The notes under the pieces are model-generated. The model did no database searches and was not told the DNA's origin. It saw only the letters and a program-made list of their open reading frames with translations. Shown piece after piece: positions 20,181 to 26,859 of a stretch of DNA of 27,760 nucleotides; position 1 is the first letter of the stretch, and the number at the start of each line of letters is the position of its first letter. Origin of the DNA: a virus; IMG/VR virus record IMGVR_UViG_3300017743_001850, positions 1 through 27,760 of that record; one strand, 5' to 3'. Position numbers and translations under genes: made by a program.

Positions 20181-21319
20181 TGGATAATAGGATCGCAAAC
20201 ATTCTTGACCGCGAGGTTGAGAGACAGGACAATACTATTGAACTGATTGCGAGTGAGAACTTCGCATCGGACGCTGTAATGGGATTGTCCGGTAGTGTCT
20301 TTACCAACAAGTATGCCGAAGGGTATTCCGGTAAACGATACTACAATGGGTGTGATCATATGGATGAGATCGAAGATCTTGCCATTGAACAGGTCAAACT
20401 ACTCTACGGTTGTAAGTTTGCCAATGTCCAACCCCATTGCGGTGCTAATGCTAATACTGCGGTCTACCTCGCATTCCTGAAGCCAGGCGATACGATTTTG
20501 GGTATGGATCTTGCCAGTGGAGGACATCTATCGCATGGTGCGAAGGTGAATCTCTCTGGCAAGGTCTATAACTCATTCTCTTATGGAGTTGATGAGGATG
20601 GTTTTCTAGACTACTCAGCGATACTTCAACAGGCAATAGAGGTCAAACCTCAGATGATTGTTGCGGGTGCTAGTGCGTATCCTCGTCGTATCGACTGGAC
20701 AACATTCCGTGATATCGCCGATGAAGTGGGTGCATACCTACTGGTCGATATGGCGCACTACAGTGGATTGATTGCGGGTGGTGCGTATCCGAATCCGGTA
20801 CCGTGGGCAGATGTTGTCACATCCACCACCCATAAGACTCTCCGAGGGCCTCGTGGTGGTATCATCCTATGGAACAACCCTGACTATACGAAACGAATCA
20901 ACAGTGCGGTGTTTCCTGGCTCTCAGGGTGGCCCTCTGATGAATCAGGTTGCTGCCAAGGCGCAGTGTTTCATTGAAGCAAATACCGACAACTTTGAACG
21001 GTATGCTTCCGCGATCATTGACAATGCCAAAGAGATGGCATTTGTGTTCAAAGAAAATGGCTATAAGTGCTTGACAGATGGCACCGATTCGCATATAATA
21101 CTACTAGATCTGAGTGACCACCACCTAAGTGGTCGGCAAGCAGCGGATCTACTGGAGGTCAATGGGATCACCGTAAACAAAAATGGTGTACCAAATGACA
21201 AGCGTTCTTTTGTTGAGACTAGTGGTATCCGATTGGGTACTGCTGCCGAGACTACTCGTGGTAATGACAAACAGGACTTTAATAGAATCGCAAATAGAAT
21301 AGTTGAAATCTTAACATGA
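20180..21319 (+). CDS. glyA: Serine hydroxymethyltransferase, short form
   Basis: 379 aa from ATG 20180. The PLP lysine is K219 in STTHKTLRGPRGG; D190 and H193 (LLVDMAHYSG) contact the cofactor, and H86 lies in QPHCGANAN. NTIELIASENF and GYSGKRYYNGC are family blocks. The enzyme transfers the serine hydroxymethyl group to tetrahydrofolate, giving glycine and methylene-tetrahydrofolate, the substrate of ThyX (7310-8002). It ends soon after SGIRLGTAAETTRG, lacking about 30 C-terminal residues found in E. coli GlyA, but all active-site motifs remain. It overlaps the next gene by 4 bp. Confidence 0.95.
   Translation: MDNRIANILDREVERQDNTIELIASENFASDAVMGLSGSVFTNKYAEGYSGKRYYNGCDHMDEIEDLAIEQVKLLYGCKFANVQPHCGANANTAVYLAFLKPGDTILGMDLASGGHLSHGAKVNLSGKVYNSFSYGVDEDGFLDYSAILQQAIEVKPQMIVAGASAYPRRIDWTTFRDIADEVGAYLLVDMAHYSGLIAGGAYPNPVPWADVVTSTTHKTLRGPRGGIILWNNPDYTKRINSAVFPGSQGGPLMNQVAAKAQCFIEANTDNFERYASAIIDNAKEMAFVFKENGYKCLTDGTDSHIILLDLSDHHLSGRQAADLLEVNGITVNKNGVPNDKRSFVETSGIRLGTAAETTRGNDKQDFNRIANRIVEILT
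21071..21099 (+). promoter_or_regulatory. Perfect sigma70-type promoter inside glyA
   Basis: TTGACA at 21071-21076 and TATAAT at 21094-21099, spacer 17 bp, both exact. AAGTGCTTG at the -35 box is shared with the promoter at 16918. It lies about 215 bp before the nuclease gene at 21316. Confidence 0.6.
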
Positions 21320-21996
21320 CATTTATCCATGAACAAGTGACACTGACTGAGATGGATGCGGTCACTACCGATGAAGGGCGTAAATACAAAACACCTGAAG
21401 GTATCGATCTCCCATCCATCACAACAGTATTGTCTATCTTATCCCGTGACTCCATTGCCAAGTGGCGCAAACGTGTAGGTGAGGCAGAGGCCAATCGCGT
21501 CTCTACTCGTGCGTCTGGTCGTGGTACTCGTGTACACGAAATCTGTGAGAAGTATGTTGACAACGATCCTAACTACAAGGACGGTTATACTCCTGACATC
21601 ATCCAATCCTTCAACCAGTTGAAACCGATTCTGGATGAGCGTCTGACTAAGGTCTATGCACAAGAAGCACCCCTCTACTCTACCCATCTGGGTTGTGCGG
21701 GTCGTGTTGACTGTGTGGGTATCTTTGATGGCAAAATATCCATCATCGATTACAAGACATCTATGAAACCGAAAAGGTTGGAATGGGTCAAGAACTACTT
21801 CATGCAAGAAGCCGGTTATGCTGTAATGTGGGAAGAACGTACAGGTATGCCGATTACTCAGTTGGTCACGATCATATCGGTTGATAACAATGAACCTCAA
21901 GTGTTTATTGAACACCGTGATAACTGGGTAAATACTTTGCGAAATACCATAGAAAAATACAATGAGGAACAAAATTCGACTTCCATTTTGTTATAA
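21316..21996 (+). CDS. PD-(D/E)XK nuclease, RecB/MGME1-like
   Basis: 226 aa. The catalytic core reads GTRVHEICEKY (H74-E75), then GCAGRVDCVGIFDG with D132, then ISIIDYKTS with D145 and K147, then Q164 in the following helix. This order is that of single-strand exonucleases of the RecB/MGME1 group. The N-terminal LPSITTVLSILS is also typical. It may trim DNA ends for recombination or degrade host DNA. The start overlaps the glyA stop by 4 bp; a perfect promoter within glyA can serve it. The N-terminus holds IHE and LTE, but without the aromatic pattern of the head-cargo proteins downstream. Confidence 0.85.
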   Translation: MTFIHEQVTLTEMDAVTTDEGRKYKTPEGIDLPSITTVLSILSRDSIAKWRKRVGEAEANRVSTRASGRGTRVHEICEKYVDNDPNYKDGYTPDIIQSFNQLKPILDERLTKVYAQEAPLYSTHLGCAGRVDCVGIFDGKISIIDYKTSMKPKRLEWVKNYFMQEAGYAVMWEERTGMPITQLVTIISVDNNEPQVFIEHRDNWVNTLRNTIEKYNEEQNSTSILL

Positions 21997-21999
21997 ATA
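21992..21999 (+). promoter_or_regulatory. T4-late-type promoter before the head-cargo genes
   Basis: TATAAATA at 21992-21999, 35 bp before the ATG at 22035, lies in the only gap upstream of region 6. A TATAAT at 22004 lacks a good -35 box. The predicted start would leave a leader of about 30 bases. Confidence 0.55.
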
Positions 22000-22034
22000 G
22001 TGGTATAATACACTTTTGTAACAATGGGAAATCG

Positions 22035-23399
22035 ATGAAGAGTTTTAAGGGATTCTATTTAACCGAGGCGTTTAATGTCGGAATAAATTCTTCCGACGAT
22101 GCTGATATTCAAAAACTGGTTTCTTATCTTCAGGGACTGAGTACAGGAAAATCTAAAGAAATAGTAATGGTCGCCAAGGGTGGCGATAAACCCACGTATA
22201 AAATCAAGAGGGACTTCGTCAGTTACAAGGGCGATATAGAAAACTTTGTAAAGGATAATAATCTTTCTATACCCTTCGCACCTTCTAAATTTGGAAATGG
22301 TTCGGTTGGGGAAGGTGGTAAGAAAGTCCCAGGCGAAGTACAAGAAATGATGACCGCATGTCTGGTTCTCTTGAAATACAAGGGTGGTTCTTCAATCACT
22401 GAAGAAGAGGCAATTGAACTCATCGAAAAGTCTAAAGAGATTTACTCGAAGGTTGATGGTGCAGACCGAAGGCCCGACTTTCTAGATTTCTTTCAAGGCA
22501 ACTTCAATGACCTTGGAACCGCAATATCTGCTGCAAACTATATCCTTAATGAAGTAGGAACTGCGTCCAAAATCTATTGGACGGGTAAGGGTTGGCATAA
22601 AGATATTCAGAAGTTCAATCCCAAACTAGGCCGCATTAAAGACTACAACTCATCTGACATCGTGGTCAAATCAAGTTCGGGTAAGTTCTATGGATACTCT
22701 CTCAAGAAGAAGGGTTCCGTTAAATCCCCTGACCCCACACTCATCAACAAACCTATCACGGGTAAAGAAAGTGTATTACAGGATATTGTGGGTGCCGATA
22801 CAATCCTAATTGAGAATGCCAAAAGGATATTCTTTGAACGAGTCCTTATGGATAAGTTAAAGTTATCGAAACAAGACGTTCGTAAGATGAAACCTAGAGA
22901 ATACACCAAGGCAATCAATAAGATTCCTGTAGAAACATGGGGTGTAGAGCTCAAGAAACCTACAAACATTTTCTTCAAAAAGGTATTCAATGTCATCAAG
23001 TCTCATGATAAAGACTTCGTTGAAAAGTTCCTTGAACTTGTATTCAGAACAAAACTGGATGACACCTTAAACGCAGCAGAGTTTCAATTCACTCTATTGA
23101 CGGGTATTGGTAGATTTGTTCGTGGTAAGGTTGAAGTTGAAAAAGCAGATGCACAAGAATTAAGTAATATTGTAACCGCACTTCAAGATCTGTATAATAG
23201 TAAACTCGAAGTGAGAAAGACTTCTGGCAAGGTAGGTGCGTGGGAGAAAAATGCGGGTGCAGCAAAAGTGTTCCTAACAATATACTCCGATGGTTCCCCT
23301 ATCCTTGATATTGAAGTAAGATACAAAGGTAGTTACTCAGCAAACCCGCAGTTCCAAGCAATGGCAACCGCAGACTTCAAAAAGATATTCAAGAAATGA
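22035..23399 (+). CDS. Putative head-packaged protein, nuclease-like
   Basis: 454 aa. The first 11 residues, MKSFKGFYLTE, resemble the T4 internal-protein capsid-targeting sequence (MKTYQEFIAE), with a likely prohead-protease cut after LTE. Near residues 203-226, YNSSDIVVKSSSGKFYGYSL followed by three lysines has the spacing of a PD-(D/E)XK-type active site (D208 and S222-L-K224), and the preceding WTGKGWHKDI and a Glu-bearing helix near 101-104 would fit. The rest is basic and helical. No defined family was recognised. It would be carried in the capsid and delivered with the DNA, possibly to attack host DNA. Nuclease activity is a hypothesis. Confidence 0.6.
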   Translation: MKSFKGFYLTEAFNVGINSSDDADIQKLVSYLQGLSTGKSKEIVMVAKGGDKPTYKIKRDFVSYKGDIENFVKDNNLSIPFAPSKFGNGSVGEGGKKVPGEVQEMMTACLVLLKYKGGSSITEEEAIELIEKSKEIYSKVDGADRRPDFLDFFQGNFNDLGTAISAANYILNEVGTASKIYWTGKGWHKDIQKFNPKLGRIKDYNSSDIVVKSSSGKFYGYSLKKKGSVKSPDPTLINKPITGKESVLQDIVGADTILIENAKRIFFERVLMDKLKLSKQDVRKMKPREYTKAINKIPVETWGVELKKPTNIFFKKVFNVIKSHDKDFVEKFLELVFRTKLDDTLNAAEFQFTLLTGIGRFVRGKVEVEKADAQELSNIVTALQDLYNSKLEVRKTSGKVGAWEKNAGAAKVFLTIYSDGSPILDIEVRYKGSYSANPQFQAMATADFKKIFKK

Positions 23400-24616
23400 A
23401 CTTTACCGATTTCATAACAGAACAAAAGAACACCCACATGACCCACATTGAGGACAAGGTTCTCTACGGTGGTGTGAGTGGTACGCGACAGGCCATCAAT
23501 GCGTTACGTGAGTTGCGTGACATGTTGGCGGGTCAGACTAGTTCCAAACTATCTACCAAGTGGGATGGTGCTCCCGCAATCTTCTGTGGTCAAGATCCTA
23601 CCGATGGTGAGTTCTTTGTTGCCAAGAAGGGTGTGTTCGCAAAGAACCCCAAGGTCTATAAGACTGCGGCAGAGATTGATGGTGACATGTCTGGTGACCT
23701 TGCAGACAAGATGAAACTCGCATTAAAACACTTGCCAGAACTTGGTATAAAGGGTATAATTCAGGGTGACTTCTTGTTCTCAAAACCAGATCTCAGCACC
23801 GAGACTATTGAGGGTCAGAAGTATGTGACCTTCCACCCTAACACGATTATCTATGCAGTACCCTATGACCAAGCCGATGCAGTCCGTAAGGCTAAGATCG
23901 GTATCGTATGGCACACCACCTACACGGGTAGTTCGTTTGATACACTGAAAGCATCCTATGGTGTTGATGTATCCAAGTTCAAGAACTCGTCTAACATCTG
24001 GTCACAGGATGCAATGTTGCGTGATGTGTCTGGTGCGACCATGAATAAGAGAGAGACTGCCGAAGTGACGAAGCATCTGTCCGATGCGGGTAAGATCTTC
24101 AATAAGATCTCCGGTACGACACTGCGTGAGTTGGAAGGAAACGATGAACTATCCAAACTGATTGAACAGTATAATAACACTTTTGTGCGGGCTCAGACGG
24201 TTATCCCCGATAGTCGTAAACATGTGACCGGACTACTCAAATGGTTGAACGATAAGTTTCAGAAAGAGAAAGATAAGAGAAGCACCGATAAGGGTAAGAA
24301 GGTTCAGCAGGATAAACTGGACGCACTCATGAAGTTCTTCTCTCCGAAGAATAAATCTAATCTGGTTCTTATGTTCGAGTTGCAAAAAAAGATTGTTCTT
24401 GCGAAATTAAAACTTATAAATAAACTTAATAGCATATCCTCATATGACACATTCGTTCAAACCAAGACGGGTTATAAGGTCAAGACAGGAGCAGAAGGAT
24501 TCGTTGCTATTGACAAATTAGGTGGTGATGCGGTCAAGTTGGTTGACCGTCTAGAATTTTCGTATAATAACTTCAGTCCAGATATACTGAAGGGATGGGA
24601 TAAACCAAAGAGGTAA
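23396..24616 (+). CDS. Putative head-packaged ligase-like nucleotidyltransferase (DUF6267-like)
   Basis: 406 aa, overlapping the previous stop by 4 bp. The N-terminus MNFTDFITE has the capsid-targeting pattern with a cut site after ITE. LSTKWDGAPAIF (52-63) contains K55-W-D57-G58, matching the K-x-D-G nucleotide-accepting motif I of DNA/RNA ligases and capping enzymes. GIIQGDFLF (120-128) fits motif III, and IYAVP (152-156) and KIGIVWHTTY (167-176) fit motifs IIIa and IV. The C-terminal half is helical and basic, without a clear OB fold. It may repair nucleic acid ends or adenylate a host target. Cyanophage homologues are annotated as a DUF. Motif V (K-x-K) was not clearly placed. Confidence 0.6.
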   Translation: MNFTDFITEQKNTHMTHIEDKVLYGGVSGTRQAINALRELRDMLAGQTSSKLSTKWDGAPAIFCGQDPTDGEFFVAKKGVFAKNPKVYKTAAEIDGDMSGDLADKMKLALKHLPELGIKGIIQGDFLFSKPDLSTETIEGQKYVTFHPNTIIYAVPYDQADAVRKAKIGIVWHTTYTGSSFDTLKASYGVDVSKFKNSSNIWSQDAMLRDVSGATMNKRETAEVTKHLSDAGKIFNKISGTTLRELEGNDELSKLIEQYNNTFVRAQTVIPDSRKHVTGLLKWLNDKFQKEKDKRSTDKGKKVQQDKLDALMKFFSPKNKSNLVLMFELQKKIVLAKLKLINKLNSISSYDTFVQTKTGYKVKTGAEGFVAIDKLGGDAVKLVDRLEFSYNNFSPDILKGWDKPKR

Positions 24617-24618
24617 CA

Positions 24619-25002
24619 ATGTCCAAACCAATAGGACTAAAAGAATACATCTCCGTCATGGAGAATCCTGATGAGGCACTCAACGTACAACAGCGTATGA
24701 AGTTGTCTCGTTCCCTCAAAAAGAACAAAGCAAAGATTGCTATGGGCCGCAAACGTGCTGCCCGTAAAGTTGCTAATGTTGACACTCTAAAGAAACGTGC
24801 ACAGAAACAAGCACGTAATCAGTTCCTCAAGAAGATCACCAAAGACGTACCCAAGGACGAGTTATCTTTAGGTCGCAGACAGGGTATTGAAAAACGTCTA
24901 GATAAGATGAAACCTAAGATTGATAAACTTGCACGGAAACTTCTTCCTCAAGTTCGTAAGGGTGAACTTGAAAAGAAACGAGGCGGACAAAAGAGTGATT
25001 AA
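24619..25002 (+). CDS. Small, highly basic head-associated protein
   Basis: 127 aa, with AAAGAGG 5 bp before the ATG. The protein is very rich in Lys and Arg (KLSRSLKKNKAKIAMGRKRAA, then KKRAQKQARNQFLKK) and helical. The N-terminus MSKPIGLKEY has an LxE site after residue 9, weaker than in its neighbours. It would bind the packaged DNA, like T4 internal proteins. It overlaps the GTG start of the next gene by 8 bp. No family recognised. Confidence 0.7.
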   Translation: MSKPIGLKEYISVMENPDEALNVQQRMKLSRSLKKNKAKIAMGRKRAARKVANVDTLKKRAQKQARNQFLKKITKDVPKDELSLGRRQGIEKRLDKMKPKIDKLARKLLPQVRKGELEKKRGGQKSD

Positions 25003-26644
25003 AAATTTCAAATCCTATCTGGTCGAAGAGGCAAAGGAAGTTTATTTTACATTTGGTAGAATGAACCCGCCTACGATTGGACATGGAAAAGTATTAGAGA
25101 CTATCGCAAAGAAGGCTGGTGGTGCTGACTGGAAGGTCTATGCGTCACAATCAGTTGGGCCTAAAGATCCTCTATCATACTCTGACAAGATTAAACACCT
25201 ACGCAAGATGTTCCCCAAGTATGGTCGTAATATCATGGTGGACAAGGGTGTCAAGAATGTATTTGACATTTCTGCCAAGTTATATGATCAAGGATACAAA
25301 CGAATCACTATGGTGGTCGGGGAAGACCGTCTACGTGAGTTTGAAGTCCTGCTGAACAAGTACAACGGTAAGAAAGCACGACACGGATTCTACAACTTCG
25401 AGTCCATTAATGTCGTGTCTGCGGGTCGTAGAGATCCTGATGCCGAAGGTGTTGAGGGTATGTCTGCGTCCAAGCAACGTGCCAATGCCAAAGAGAACGA
25501 TTACCAATCATTCACTCAGGGTGTTCCTAAAGGCATGTCCGAGAAAGACACTCGTAGGTTGTTCAATGATGTGCGTAAAGGTATGGGTCTCAAGGAAGAG
25601 GTCTCCTTCAAGCGTCACATTGAGATGCCTACCGTTTCCGAAACAAGAGAGCAGTTCGTCAAGGGTGAACTCTTTGAACTGGGTGACACTGTTGTTATCA
25701 AAGAAAGTGAAGATGTTGGTATCGTATCCTATCTCGGTGCCAACTATGTTATCGTAGAGTGCGGTGAACGCAAGATGCGTAAGTGGTTGGATGCGGTAGA
25801 ACTGGTTGAGAAGAAGGCCACCCAAGATCCTGATATCAAGGACAAGGAAGGGACGCAACCCAAGAAGTACTATGCGGGTCTGAAGAAAGGAACCAAGGAC
25901 AGGAGAGACGCACACTTCAAGAAGCACGGTAAGAAGGCAGACGATGATGACTCTGCATATAAACCTGCGCCTGGCGATAAGGGTGCAAAGACCAAACCAT
26001 CCAAGTACACCAAAGCATTCAAAGACATGTATGACGAAGACTGCTGGGATGGGTATAAACAAGTTGGTATGAAGAAGAAAGGGGATAAGAGTGTTCCCAA
26101 TTGTGTACCAGTAAGTGAGTATGGAGGCCCTAAAATCTCCAGAGCAGCCTACCTGAAGAAGCAACGTGATGGTATTAGTATTGATGCATCAGAAAATGCT
26201 GGTGAAGAGGGTACGGATAAGTTACTGAAGAAGTACAAGAAAGATACTCCTCTAGAAGAAAGAAAGTTTATTGACTTTACAAACCCTGTATTTGGTGATA
26301 TACTAGACAAACTAGTTAACGGTGATCTCTACAAGAAAGTGATCCGTAAGTATCTAGATGCAAGACGTAAGAATCCTAAACAGGGTCAATCATTGTTGGT
26401 CAAGATTGCTCGTCAATATGGTGTCCCTGCGAAACAGACTCAGGATGTATTCTTCAAACTCTTAGATAAGGGTGCACTACCTAAGCATCTTGACTGGAGA
26501 GACAAGGCATTTGGGGAAGACGCAGTCCAACAGGCAAAGGATTCTATCTCCCGCGAGAAAGAACAAGATAAGGCAAAGCATGATCGTATTCTAGATCGTG
26601 CTAGGCTTGCTCGTGCAAAAGCAAAAAATAGAGAAACCGAATGA
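24995..26644 (+). CDS. Putative head-packaged nucleotidyltransferase with C-terminal phage domains
   Basis: 549 aa from GTG 24995 (VIKNFKSYLVEEA), chosen because it restores a capsid-targeting N-terminus and sits over the previous stop; GAGGCGGA precedes it. Residues 16-35 have VYFTFGRMNPPTIGHGK, whose TIGH matches the (H/T)xGH motif of cytidylyl/NMN adenylyltransferases, and GMSASKQR near 165 is the second motif (S-x-S-x-x-R). Later parts are a beta-rich module (GDTVVIKESEDVGIVSYLGA), the segment YYAGLKKGTKDRR then AYKPAPGDKGAKTKPSK and WDGYKQVGMKKKGDKSVPNC, both common in T4-like phage proteins, and a helical C-terminus. A head-carried enzyme acting on NAD-type or similar metabolites is possible; the substrate is not known. 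Confidence 0.7.
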   Translation: MIKNFKSYLVEEAKEVYFTFGRMNPPTIGHGKVLETIAKKAGGADWKVYASQSVGPKDPLSYSDKIKHLRKMFPKYGRNIMVDKGVKNVFDISAKLYDQGYKRITMVVGEDRLREFEVLLNKYNGKKARHGFYNFESINVVSAGRRDPDAEGVEGMSASKQRANAKENDYQSFTQGVPKGMSEKDTRRLFNDVRKGMGLKEEVSFKRHIEMPTVSETREQFVKGELFELGDTVVIKESEDVGIVSYLGANYVIVECGERKMRKWLDAVELVEKKATQDPDIKDKEGTQPKKYYAGLKKGTKDRRDAHFKKHGKKADDDDSAYKPAPGDKGAKTKPSKYTKAFKDMYDEDCWDGYKQVGMKKKGDKSVPNCVPVSEYGGPKISRAAYLKKQRDGISIDASENAGEEGTDKLLKKYKKDTPLEERKFIDFTNPVFGDILDKLVNGDLYKKVIRKYLDARRKNPKQGQSLLVKIARQYGVPAKQTQDVFFKLLDKGALPKHLDWRDKAFGEDAVQQAKDSISREKEQDKAKHDRILDRARLARAKAKNRETE

Positions 26645-26859
26645 ATTTATACGAAGCTGATGAAGCCCTGAAGAAGAAATCGGATAAGTCTGGTATTTCT
26701 TATGGGACTCTCAAGAAAGTTTACAATCGTGGTGTTGCCGCATGGAAGACTGGTCATAGGCCAGGCACTACTCCTCAACAGTGGGGGTATGCACGTGTCA
26801 ATGCATTTATAGTTAAAAAGAAAAAAGGTGGTCTAAACCACGATAAGGATCTCGCATGA
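26641..26859 (+). CDS. Small basic phage protein (DUF5824-like)
   Basis: 72 aa, starting over the previous stop (ATGA). The segment SGISYGTLKKVYNRGVAAWK followed by TGHRPGTTPQQWGYARVNAF is a well-conserved module of many T4-like phage proteins, often at the end of larger head-related proteins (DUF5824-like). MNLYEADEA at the start again gives an LxE cut site, here after LYE. It overlaps the next gene by 4 bp. Confidence 0.75.
   Translation: MNLYEADEALKKKSDKSGISYGTLKKVYNRGVAAWKTGHRPGTTPQQWGYARVNAFIVKKKKGGLNHDKDLA

Noticed and set aside
23170-23760. Weak promoter-like pairs TTGTAA-17-TATAAT (23170-23198) and TTGCCA-17-TATAAT (23732-23760)
   Set aside because: Inside late head-cargo genes, with imperfect -35 boxes and no nearby gene start that needs a promoter.
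8749-24422. TATAAATA at 8749-8756, 14506-14513 and 24415-24422
   Set aside because: All three lie inside coding sequence, without a matching gene start at a suitable distance except possibly 14506 (70 bp before the cyclase). The sequence is A/T-rich enough for chance.
25508-26164. Minus-strand open frame of 218 codons
   Set aside because: Antisense to a well-supported gene with conserved motifs; Phe/Leu/Cys-rich without domains, typical of a shadow frame.
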